Shown here in pieces: positions 9,776 to 19,794 of a DNA stretch of 64,000 nt. The position numbers and the translations under genes were made by a program. Below the pieces are notes generated by a model. That model was not told the DNA's origin, made no database searches, and saw only the letters and a list, made by a program, of their open reading frames with translations. The first letter of the stretch is position 1, and every line of letters begins with the position of its first letter. Source of the stretch: Mastigamoeba balamuthi (taxonomy: Eukaryota; Evosea; Mastigamoebida; Mastigamoebidae); assembly GCA_902651635.1 (NCBI GenBank), contig CACRSC010000002.1:408377-472376 (forward strand), read 5' to 3'.

Positions 9776-12250
9776 ATGAGGTCCAGTTCACTCGCCGTCG
9801 CGCTTGCCACGCTCGCCTGCCTGCTCGCCCTCGCGCACAGCTCCGGTAAGCACCAAGAGCCCGCCCATCGCCTTGCGCCGCACCGCACTGCACCGCACGT
9901 CTGTTGGGCTCCCAGCAGAACAGACGTGCAGCAGAGAGCAGCAACAACACATCACAGCACGCCACGTCATAACACGTCACATCGCAACGCATCACGGCAC
10001 ATCACAACACAACGCAACACATCACGCCACATCAAAACACAGCACATCACAACACATCGCATCGCATCACGTCACGTCACGTCACATCGCAGCAGAACAG
10101 AGAGCGCTAAGCACAGGACGGGCAGCTGCAGGGCCTCCGGTGTTCGAGCTCCTGGTGCGGTCGGGAGACGGAGCCCGCGAGGTGCTGTGGAGGACGGGGG
10201 ACGCGTTCCCCACGCACAACTCGACGCTCGACGCCATCGTCGCCGCCGTCGGCGCAGCGTCAGTGCCACCTCCCCTCTCTCACTCTCACGCCCCTTGGAC
10301 CGCCATCGGGCAAAATCTCCATTTCCAGATTTGGGCACACGCAAATCGGAACCCAATATCTTCCAGCTGAGCCCCCGCGACCTCTGACCACTGGCGAGCA
10401 GGGACGCCGCGCTGCAGGGGTGGTTCTCGCTGACGTGGCGCCCGCCGCTGACGGTGTACGTGGGCGAGAGGGGCGCGGCGGGCACCGAGGCCGCGGGCGT
10501 GTGGGTGGGCAGCAGGACGGCGTCGAGGACGGTGCTCTGGCGCGGGTACGCCCAGCGGCAGTGGCTCTTCCTCGACCAGTCCCCGCGCCTCGCCACCAAC
10601 GCCGTCCTCGGCAACGCCTTCGCCGACATCTTCGCCCTCGCCCTCGACGCCCTGGCCAACCCCAACGCCACGCAGCAGCGCAGCCCCGGCCAGTGCTCAG
10701 GCACTTTGTTTTTGCATCGCACTTGGTTTTTTTCGATTTGTGTTGTGACTCGCACACTCGACTGGCGTGGGCGCAGGGCCGGGGCAGAGCAAGCGGTGGG
10801 TGATGGCGCACGACTGCAGCCACCCCACAGAGTGCTTCGCCCCCAACAGGAGCGCGCCGGGCGACGCGGGCATCCGTGACGCGTGGGCGCCCAGCTGCCT
10901 GGACATGCGCGGCGACGCGGCCCAGGGCACCGCAGCTGCCACGCCCTTCCCCTCCACGGCGGCCCAGATGACAGTGCCCCCCTACACCAACCAGACCTTC
11001 TTCTCGCTGCTCAGTCTGCGCTCCGTCCCCGCTCAATCCTGTTTCTGACCAGCGCGTTGCTCCGTGCAGACTCGATGGTGATCACGCACACGTTCGCCAT
11101 CCTGGCAGACGGTGACGCGCAGAGCGGCGTGGCTGGCATCGGCATCGACGCTGCATACCCGCTGTTCTGGGGCGCGGCGCAGGCGTACATGAACAACGAC
11201 CGCGCCACTTTCCTCGAGTGCGGACACCTCTCGCTGGCCGTGCTCTGACTTTGCTGCGACGCTGTGCGCTGCAGGCTGTCGGATGCTCTGCGACAGTCCT
11301 GCGCGCAGCGCATCGGGATGGCGTTGGCAGACCACGAGGGCAACAGGACGGTGCTCGTCACGGCCGGCACGTGCGAGGCGGTGGAGAGGGCGCTGCGTGC
11401 TACTGGGATGGCTCTGCCGCTGCCCGCCCGCATGGCCCCGTCCTACATGTTCCGCGCCAACAGCGCCGCCATCGCCCGCATGCCGCTCCTCTGCGGCGCC
11501 AACGCCACCGACAGCATCGCCTTCGCGACGTACTTTGGCGACCACCAGTGGTCCGCCGTCACTGTGCGCCAGGGGGCGTCTGCCCTGGCCTGGAACTGCA
11601 CGACCGCCGAGCACCGCACTGTCTTTGACTCGCGCCAGACCGTCGACGTCGTGGCCCACGTGTGCCCCGTGCCGCCCGAGGTCGGCAGGGGCGTGGCCGC
11701 CGGGGCAGCGGAGGTGCGGGTGGCGCTGGCCGGGGGGTCCTCAGCAGCGGCCGAGGCGGTCTTCCTGCCCAGGCCGGCGGTCAGCGGGGTCTCGTACGCG
11801 GGGACCGACGCGCTGGGGCTGCCCGTCCTGAGCATCGCCGGGGCGTTCTACACCGACTTTGAGAGCCTGCCGGGCCGCGAGCACGTCGTGGTGAGGGTGT
11901 GCAGCGGCGGCGACTGCTGGGCCGACGCCGTGCTGACAAGGTTCCCGCGGGCCGACGAGCTGCTCGTCCCGGTGGCGCACCGCGGGAGCCTGAGCGTCTA
12001 CGTCTCGCAGCACGGGGGCCTCTACTGGACCGGGCCCTTTGAGGTCCGCGTGCCCGAGGGCGACGGCGACGGGGGGCGCGGGCGCGTGTGGCGCAAGCTG
12101 CTGCCCTACGCGGGGCTCGGCGTGCTGGGCGTGCTCGTTCTGTGCGCGGTGGCCTACAAGGTCGCGACGGCGGGCGCCGACGCGTGGAGGGCGCGCAGGC
12201 GCAGGGCCTGGCCGAGCGCGGCGACAGAGCGCCAGCCCATCCTGGCCTGA
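9776..12250 (+). CDS. Secreted/type I membrane protein, tandem family copy 1
   Basis: Six exons (about 9776-9845, 10129-10257, 10402-10700, 10777-11013, 11069-11216, 11275-12250) encode about 618 residues. A signal peptide (MRSSSLAVALATLACLLALA) opens the protein. The ectodomain has many cysteines and N-x-S/T sites, including the Cys-rich segment MAHDCSHPTECFAPN. A single membrane helix near the end (YAGLGVLGVLVLCAVAYKV) is followed by a short basic tail. I do not recognise the family. The first intron holds a degenerate CACATCACAA-type repeat. The intron at 10701-10776 starts with GC. Copies at 14278 and 17013 share the exon plan. It is most plausibly a surface receptor or adhesin; this is inference from topology only. 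Confidence 0.75.
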
Positions 12251-12545
12251 AGGTATGTGGTGCAAGACCAATAAGCCTCTTGTTAGCACAGGCAGCCAGT
12301 TCTGCTCCTGCCAGTGCCCGCGATAGAGGCCAACAGTACCCATTTTGTTGTGATTTATTCACAGATAGGAGGACGGAGCAAGTTATGGCTGGCATGCATT
12401 TTATTAGCCAAAGGGAGCGTTATCATGACTGAGCCTCACCTGAGAGATGTCCAGACACCAGTACAGGCTGATGTCTCCTCTAAAACGGACTTTGAGAAGA
12501 CGATTTTTAAAATCAGGTTGTGGGCTTTGGAACAGTGTGAGGTAA
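12251..12545. other. Intergenic, lower GC, nothing recognised
   Basis: Sequence between the end of copy 1 and the orphan minus-strand gene region. It is noticeably AT-richer than the flanking exons, and I see no coding or structural signal. Confidence 0.35.
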
Positions 12546-13886
12546 TCAATGTCCTGTGAAGGAAGGAGGATGATGATCACTCCAACAGGAGGACTCGCAG
12601 ACAGTGAGGGAGCTCTCAATCAGAGCAATGTCAGTGGCTTGATGTTGCTGTGGCTGTAGCCTGTGCAACACCTTGATGGAGGCCAGAATGCACAGCAACC
12701 ACATTGATGGTTCTTCGGTGCCACTCTGGTTGCTTCCATCTCCACACAGTCGCTGAGCGTGCAACTGTACAGAGAGAGCCGATGCCTCTGTTCCCTTGTC
12801 AGATTGATGGGGCTGTCCACTGTCCCAAAGTGATTGAACACTGCTTGAAGAACCTCAGCCTCTTGTTCAACCCTTTGCCTATGATGATCACCAGTGGTAC
12901 CTGTGGAAGACTGGGCTGTCTTTCAGCACTGAAGTTCAGCTGTCGTCAACTACCACTCCCGCATGCTCGCTAATCGCTTCCCAGGTCCTGGATGTGGCCA
13001 CAAGCATGGTGCGGAGGAACAGTGACCGGGAGCCCCTCTCTGACATCATTCCCTCAGCGCACAAGTCCAGTGTCCACTTGGACTCCAATTCCATCACCCT
13101 CCTCACCAGGTCATCCGTCACCCACGTTACAGGCTTGACCACTGACATGAACTGGTGCTTCAATGTGGACTTGAGCACGTCCATCTCCTGACGGCAGACA
13201 CACTCAGCAAGGGGTTCAGCCGGTCCTCTGCCCTGACCCCCGGTGGGGTTGCTCCTCTGGGGAGACGTTTCCTGTGCCTGAAGTGGTGGGGGAGAGGGCA
13301 CCCGTGGCTCCGGAACCAACCCGAGTATGGTGAACAAGTCAGTGGCTGTGTCAGCCTCGAGAACGGCGTCGTGCACGGGAGAGGCGGACGAGTAGGACGC
13401 CAGGCTGCTGATGGCAGCCACTTTGTCGCTCCCGCTGAAAGAGCTGTCACTGGACAGCAGCCTCCTTGCACGCGCCAGTGCCTCGATACGGATCTCGTCT
13501 TCTTTGTGGTGCAGTGTCGTCTGCAGGGAGCAATTGCGCACAGGCAGTGACTCTGAGACTCGAAAAAAAGGAGCCCGGGGTCTTCGGATTTGGTCTGCGC
13601 ACCAGCAGGCGCTTGCTGAACGCGCTGGAGGGGTCGCGTTTCGCATTCCTGAAGTGTGCGCAGAGGCTCGGGTCCAGCAAGGGGTCGTTGCAGCGGGCCC
13701 AAAACCGGTGCAGCATGCGAAGGGCATCACAGGCCATTTCGCTGTTGGTCTGGCGGACATGGGGCTGCAAGCCGGGAGTGTCTGGCCATGCAGCCTCGAC
13801 AAACTCCGTTATGATGCGGCTCTCTGTGCGGCGGTCCATTACGAGGGAGCACTCCGTACCGAGGGAGGGAAGCAGGGAATTGCGGG
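12546..13886 (-). CDS. Orphan minus-strand gene or gene remnant in a lower-GC stretch
   Basis: Two long minus-strand frames look protein-like. One (about 13886-13560) begins MDRRTESRIITEFVEAAWPD. The other (about 13590-12936) has a charged, Ser-rich middle and ends with VTDDLVRRVMELESKWTLDL and a Trp-containing helix. The two frames overlap near a homopolymer run around 13561-13570, so reading passes from one frame to the other by a splice, an assembly error or decay; I cannot tell which. Shorter coding-like pieces continue to about 12546. No family is recognised. Base composition is lower in GC than the paralogues on either side, which may point to a different history. Exact exon limits are not established. 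Confidence 0.4.
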
Positions 13887-13938
13887 GATACAATGACAAA
13901 AATAGAACTGATGAAGATTGAGAGATCTCGTTGTGCAA

Positions 13939-14277
13939 ATCTATCCCAACAGGCGAAATCCTGGACGAACAGACCCAATCTGCTTATAATTCTTCCTTCA
14001 GTTGATGAACTTCGCATAAACTTGTTTTCAGCCCCGTGCACACATTTGTTGAACCGAGATTTCTCGCCTGTCTCAACCAGCATGCAGGACAGCCATGCAC
14101 TCACCCCCGATTGCACCGGTCATCCCTCCAACTACTGTGTCCTTTTTGGCAGTGCTCGCAAAGCGAGGGCATCAGATGGGGGCACCACACCGACAAACAG
14201 AGCAGGAGATATTTTGTGGCATCGAATCAGGAAACAACAGAAAACCCCCACAGCAGAGGCACAGGCGAGCGGACACG
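13939..14277. other. Divergent intergenic region, lower GC
   Basis: Between the orphan minus-strand gene and copy 2 of the membrane-protein family. It presumably contains both promoters. No motif is recognised. Confidence 0.35.
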
Positions 14278-16586
14278 ATGAGGTCACTCGCCACCACACT
14301 TGCACTGCTCGCGTGCGCCCACGCCCTCGTGCCACCGCAGACGAGACATGCAGGCACGCAGAACAAACAACACAACACAACAAAACAGAGAAAAAGAGTC
14401 GCAACTGACGGGCTCAGTGAGCACAGCGAGCCCTGCAGACCCGGCGCTCTTCCAGCTCGTGGTCCGCTCTGGTGACGGATCCCGCGAGGTGCTGTGGAAG
14501 ACGGGGGACGCGTTCCCCACGAACAACGCGACGGTCGACGCCATCGTCGGAGCCATCAGCACAGCGTCAGCACTCAGCAGCCATCCCCACACGCCCACAA
14601 CACTCGCCCCTTCGCCCCCGATCGGGCAACAGAAGGGGCGCCAGCAGCCCATACCCTCCCGGGGATCTCTCTGCGAACGAAGGAAAACGGAACTCCTGAC
14701 TGGGCGCCTGCGCAGGGACGCCGCGCTGCAGGGATGGTTCTTCATGACGGGGCGGCTCCCCCTGGAGGTGTTCGTCGGCGAGGGTGGGAAAAGCGACAGC
14801 GCAGGCTTCTCGGTGAGCAGCAGGACGGCGTCGAGCACGGTGCTCTGGCGCGGGTACGCCCAGCGGCAGTGGCTCTTCCTCGACCAGTCCCCGCGCCTCG
14901 CCACCAACGCCGTCCTCGGCATCGCCTTCGCCGACATCTTCGCCCTCGCCCTCGACGCCCTGGCCAACCCCAACGCCACGCAGCAGCGCAGCCCCGGCCA
15001 GTGCTCAGGCACTTTGTTTTTGCATCGCACTTGGTTTTTTCAATCATTTTGTAACGCTCGCTCGACTGGCGTGGGCGCAGGGCCGGGGCAGAGCAAGCGG
15101 TGGGTGATGGCGCACGACTGCAGCCACCCCACAGAGTGCTTCGCCCCCAACAGGAGCGCGCCGGGCGACGCGGGCATCCGGGACGCGTGGGCGCCCAGCT
15201 GCCTGGACATGCGTGGCGACGCAGCCCAGGGCACCGCAGCTGCCACGCCCTTCCCCTCCACGGCTGACCAGATGACAGTGCCTCCTTACACCAACCAGAC
15301 CTTCTTCTCGCTGCTCAGTCTGCGCCCTTCTTCACATTCATTTTCTTTTCTTTTGCCTTCACTGAATTACGAGCGAATCCGTGCAGACTCGATGGTGATC
15401 ACGCACACGTTCGCCATTCTGGCGGATGGTGACGCGCAGAGCGGAGTGGCTGGCATCGGCATCGACACTGCGTACCCGCTGTTCTGGGGTGCAGCGCAGG
15501 CGTACATGAACAACGACCGCGCCACTTTCCTCGAGTACGGAAACCCTCTGGAAGCCGCTATCAAGGCACTTATGGATGGTCGGCAGGCTGGCGAACTCCC
15601 TGAAGGAGAGATGCAGGCAGAGCATTGGGCAGATGATGCCCGACCACAAGGGCAACATGGCGATCCTCGTCACGGCTGGCACGTGCGAGGCGGTGGAGAG
15701 GGCGCTGCGTGCGACTGGGATGGGGCTGCCGCTGCCCGCCCGCATGGCCCCGTCCTACATGTTCCGCGCCAACAGCGCCGCCATCGCCCGCATGCCGCTC
15801 CTCTGCGGCGCCAACGCCACCGACAGCATCGCCTTTGCGACGTACTTTGGCGACCACCAGTGGTCCGCCGTCACTGTGCGCCAGGGGGCGTCTGCCCTGG
15901 CCTGGAACTGCACGACCGCCGAGCACCGCACTGTCTTTGACTCGCGCCAGACCGTCGACGTCGTGGCCCACGTGTGCCCCGTGCCGCCCGAGGTCGGCAG
16001 GGGCGTGGCCACCGGGGCAGCGGAGGTGCGGGTGGCGCTGGCCGGAGGGTCCTCAGCTGCGGCCGAGGCGGTCTTCCTGCCCAGGCCGGCGGTCAGCGGG
16101 GTCTCGTACGCGGGGGACGACGTCCTCGGCAGGCCTCTCATCAGGTTCGCCGGCGCCTTCACGACGGGCTTTCGGAGTGCGACAGGCAACGAGCACGTCG
16201 TGGTGAGGGTGTGCAGCGGCGTCGACTGCTGGGTGGACCTCAGGCTCACCGAGTTCGCTGACTCGCGCGAGCTGCTGGCGCCCATCGGCCACCGCGGGGA
16301 CCTAAGCGCCTACCTGTCGCAGCACGGGGGCCTCTACTGGTCCGGGCCCTTCGCCGTCCGCGTTCCCGTCTCCGGCGGTGGCGGTGATCGTCGCAGGTGC
16401 TCGTGGGGCCGCGTGGTGTTGTACGTCTCGCTGGCAGGGTCCGGCGTGCTTGTCCTCGGGGCAGTGGCCTACCGCCTGGCTGCGGCGTGGACCACTGCGC
16501 GCTGGAACAGAAGGCGCAGGGCCTGGTCGAAGACGGTTACGGAGAGCAAGCCCATCTGCGAGGTGGGGCCGTACAGTCTGCAGTGA
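14278..16586 (+). CDS. Secreted/type I membrane protein, tandem family copy 2
   Basis: It has the same exon plan as copy 1, starting with a signal peptide (MRSLATTLALLACAHALV) and ending with a membrane helix (VVLYVSLAGSGVLVLGAVAY) and a basic tail ending at 16586. The exon encoding TVLWRGYAQRQWLFLDQSPR and the 3' exon from about 15720 to 16110 are almost identical to copy 1. The final third of the ectodomain (from about 16115) is clearly diverged. The GC-starting intron at 15009-15080 is base-for-base the same as that of copy 3. The mosaic pattern points to gene conversion among copies. Function is unknown; see copy 1. Confidence 0.75.
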
Positions 16587-17012
16587 CCCTGACAGAGAGT
16601 CGTGCACAAAGTGCTGCTAGTTGGCCCCTCCTGATCCTCCTCTCCCTCTCCCCCCCTCTCTCTCTCCCTCTCTCTATAAACACAGAGTAGGTGGGAACGT
16701 CCTGATTGCTTCAGGGTGCGGAAGAAGTTCAAGGAATCTGCCTTCTGCAGAGGGTGTGGCTGGCGTGCTGGCACCGAGAGAAGAGGGCGTTTGGCAAAGA
16801 CCGTAGACCGTCACTGTCAATTGCCTCGGCCACTGACTGGTCCTGTTGGGGGCGCCCTCCGATGCAGCGACGCCTGTACGATGTGCCAGCACGGCAGGGT
16901 AGCTCATCGCGGGCACCGGCAGGGGCGACGGAGTCCTCCGACCTGATGGATCTGCTCCGCAACAGCGCAGATATTCGCACAGCACAGCTCCCAGAAAACC
17001 GCCACAGAGGCG
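16587..17012. other. Intergenic, with pyrimidine-rich tract
   Basis: Between copies 2 and 3. A CTCTCCC-type tract lies at about 16635-16676. Nothing else is recognised; it should contain the copy 3 promoter. Confidence 0.35.
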
Positions 17013-19295
17013 ATGAGGTCATCGGCTGCAACGCTCGCCCTGCTGCTGCTCTGCCTGCTCGCCCTCGGTGGGGGGCACCCACGTGCGTGACCACCACACC
17101 AGCCACGCTGACGTGGCCAGCACCGAGCACAGAGCGCACTGCTGACCAGCACACACACAACACAACAACACAACAACACAACACACAGGAGGGGCTGGGG
17201 ATGCTCAGTGCGCGCTGCCCCTGCACATCCGCACGGCAGGCAGGGTGGCCACGCTGCTCTGGAAGACCGGGGACGCGTTCCCCACGGGCAACGCCACGCT
17301 GGACACTATCGTCCGCGCCATCAGCACTGCGTCAGCAGCCCACACCCACCCCCATCGCGCCCTTTGGATCCCGATCGGGCATTTTCCCCCTGGTATCTGC
17401 GCTATTTCGGAACTGACCCTGCGGCGGCACAGGGACGCCGTCTTCTGCGGGTTCTGCAACGACTTCTGCCGGCAGAGGTGGTGGGGCGTGACCACGGTGT
17501 ACCTGAGCGAGCAGGCGGCGCCCGACATCGACGGCGCCATCGTGGTGGGCTCGCCCGAGGTCTCGGAGACTGTGCTCTGGCGCAAGTACGCGCGGGACTC
17601 GTTCTGGGACTACCGCCAGAGCACCGCCACCGTCGCCGTGGTCAAGGCCGCGCTCGGCGACATCTTCGCGATGACGGTCGACGCCCTGGCCAACCCCAAC
17701 GCCACGCAGCAGCGCAGCCCCGGCCAGTGCTCAGGCACTTTGTTTTTGCATCGCACTTGGTTTTTTCAATCATTTTGTAACGCTCGCTCGACTGGCGTGG
17801 GCGCAGGGCCGGGGCAGAGCAAGCGGTGGGTGATGGCGCACGACTGCAGCCACCCCACAGAGTGCTTCGCCCCCAACAGGAGCGCGCCGGGCGACGCGGG
17901 CATCCGCGACGCGTGGGCGCCCAGCTGCCTGGACATGCGCGGCGACGCGGCCCAGGGCACCGCAGCTGCCACGCCCTTCCCCTCCACGGCTGCCCAGATG
18001 ACAGTGCCCCCCTACACCGACCAGACCTCCTTCTCGCTGCTCAGTCTGCGCTTCCCTTCACCTCCTCGAGTTACTTCTGCGTGCACTCAACGTCAAGTGA
18101 ATATGTGCAGACTCGATGGTGATCACGCACACGTTCGCCATCCTGGCAGACGGCGACACGCAGAGCGGCGTGGCTGGCATCGGCATCGAAGCGGCCTACG
18201 CCCTGTTCATGAGGGCCAGGACACATTTCAGGACAGACCCGTACCACGGGTCCATCTACGAGTGCGTTCGCTCCCCACCCGTGCCCTTGCCCTGTGGTCG
18301 CCTAACAGCGTCTCCCCAGTTTCTCCCAGTCCCTGAGGAGCTTCTGCAGACAGCTCAGCACGTGGGCTGTCGCAGACCACGAGGGCAAGCCCCGCGTGCG
18401 CCTCAACGCCAGCGCGTGCGAGATGCTGGACAGGGCCATGCGCGCCACCGGGATGGGACTCCCGCTCCCTGCCCGGCTGGCGCCCCCGCAGGCGCTGCTG
18501 GTCGACGGCGCCAGCATCGCGGACGTGCCGCTCTACCTCGGCAGCAACGGCACGGACGAGCTCGCGTTCTTCGTCTACTGGGGCGACCTCAGCTCGTCCG
18601 AGGTCACTGTCGCCCAGGGGGACGCGTCGCTCTCGTGGAACTGCAGCGGCGACCTCGTGCTCCCGTTCAACGAGCGCGTGCTGGCCAACGCCAAGGTCGT
18701 CTGCGCGGTGCCCCCGCCGCTCGCTGCCGTCGCTGCCCCCGGCGCTGCAACGCTCGAAGTCGCTCCGGCGGGCGGGCAGTCCCTGTCGTCGGCGACGTTC
18801 CTGCTGCCCTCGCCGGCGGTCGACAGCGCCACGTGGGCCAAGCGCGACGGGGCCGACGTCGTCAGGCTGACGGGCGCGTTCGCGGGCGGCTACGAGAGCA
18901 GCAGGGGCCGCGAGCACGTCGTCGTGCGGCTGTGCTGGGGCGACCCCAGCTGCTGCCTGGGGCCCTGCGTCTTCCCAGACCTCGCCAAGGCCACGCGCGT
19001 GTTCACGAGGTTCCCGGACCCCCGCGAGCTGGTCGTGCCGGTCCGCATGCACCCAGACGTCAAGAGCTTCGACGTCTACGTCTCGCAGCACGCGGGGCGG
19101 CACTGGGCCGGGCCCTTCACGGTGCGCAGGCCAGCAGAGGGCAGCTCGCTCTCCTGGAGGACAGTCGTGCTCTGCTTCCTCGCCGGCCTGTGCGGGGTCG
19201 GCGGGGTGTTCGTGGTGCTCGGAGTTCTCGCACGCCTGTGTGAGAGCAGGAGAACGAGGGACCAGCAGCTCACGGTCCCCCTCAACGACAACTGA
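17013..19295 (+). CDS. Secreted/type I membrane protein, tandem family copy 3
   Basis: Third paralogue: signal peptide MRSSAATLALLLLCLLALG, about 600 residues, and a terminal helix near WRTVVLCFLAGLCGVGGVF. The exon at about 17430-17680 and the whole 3' exon from about 18322 are diverged from copies 1 and 2. The block from about 17680 to 18040, including the GC-starting intron at 17735-17806, is almost identical to copy 2. The conserved module DHEG followed by ATGMGLPLPARLAP, and the EHVVVRLCWGD segment, confirm homology throughout. This copy has additional cysteines (SCCLGPC). It is apparently intact. Function is unknown; probably surface-exposed. Confidence 0.75.
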
Positions 19296-19477
19296 GTGAG
19301 TGTCCGGGACTCGAGAACGGACCTGGAGGACTGGGGCAGCGGAGGTCCAGAGACAAATATGGACACTGCCGGGACCACACGGTTTGCTAAAGGTGGGGTT
19401 TCCTCTGCCCGATGCCAAGACGGAGCCCTTGTGGGGATAAACACAGCAGGGAGGGCGAGCAAGTATGGGAAAAAGAT

Positions 19478-19563
19478 TGCTCCAGGTGGGGATCGAACCC
19501 ACGACCTTAGCGTTTCTGCTGCATTTATAAGCACCACGCTCTAACCAACTGAGCTACTGGAGC
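19478..19563 (-). tRNA. tRNA-Ile(UAU) with a 12-nt intron
   Basis: Read on the minus strand, this has a perfect 7-bp acceptor stem (GCTCCAG/CTGGAGC), an A box (AGCTCAGTTGGTTAGAG), a B box (GGGTTCGATCCCC) and anticodon UAU. A 12-nt insert one base 3' of the anticodon is the canonical nuclear tRNA intron position. A run of five T (19474-19470) just downstream fits a pol III terminator. It decodes the rare AUA codon. Confidence 0.95.
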
Positions 19564-19794
19564 TTTCAGTTTAAATTTGTTTCTCATTTGCAGCTCGAGA
19601 ATCGGGGGTCCCATGAAGGGAACGTCACATCCGGCCCAGGCCTGTATGGCGTACCGCGCAGACATGGACGCGCCCGCGCGCTGGACCCCGTTGTCCAAAG
19701 ATATTCCACGGACTACCTAGAGAGAATCATGAATATCTTCCTCCCGTAGACCGAATCCAGAAAGGCACAAATATCTCGACCGCCCGAGGAGCGA
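19564..19794. other. Short intergenic region upstream of the PARP gene
   Basis: It separates the tRNA from the PBZ-PARP start. The tRNA and the PARP gene are divergent here. No further element is recognised. Confidence 0.35.

Noticed and set aside
9850-10100. Array of short CACATCACAA-type repeats that could suggest a CRISPR-like or satellite array
   Set aside because: Units are short, degenerate and without spacers, and they lie inside an intron; simple low-complexity sequence.
10072-10755. Minus-strand frames over the membrane-protein triplet
   Set aside because: They recur as mirror images in each copy and lack start context or domains; they are antisense shadows.
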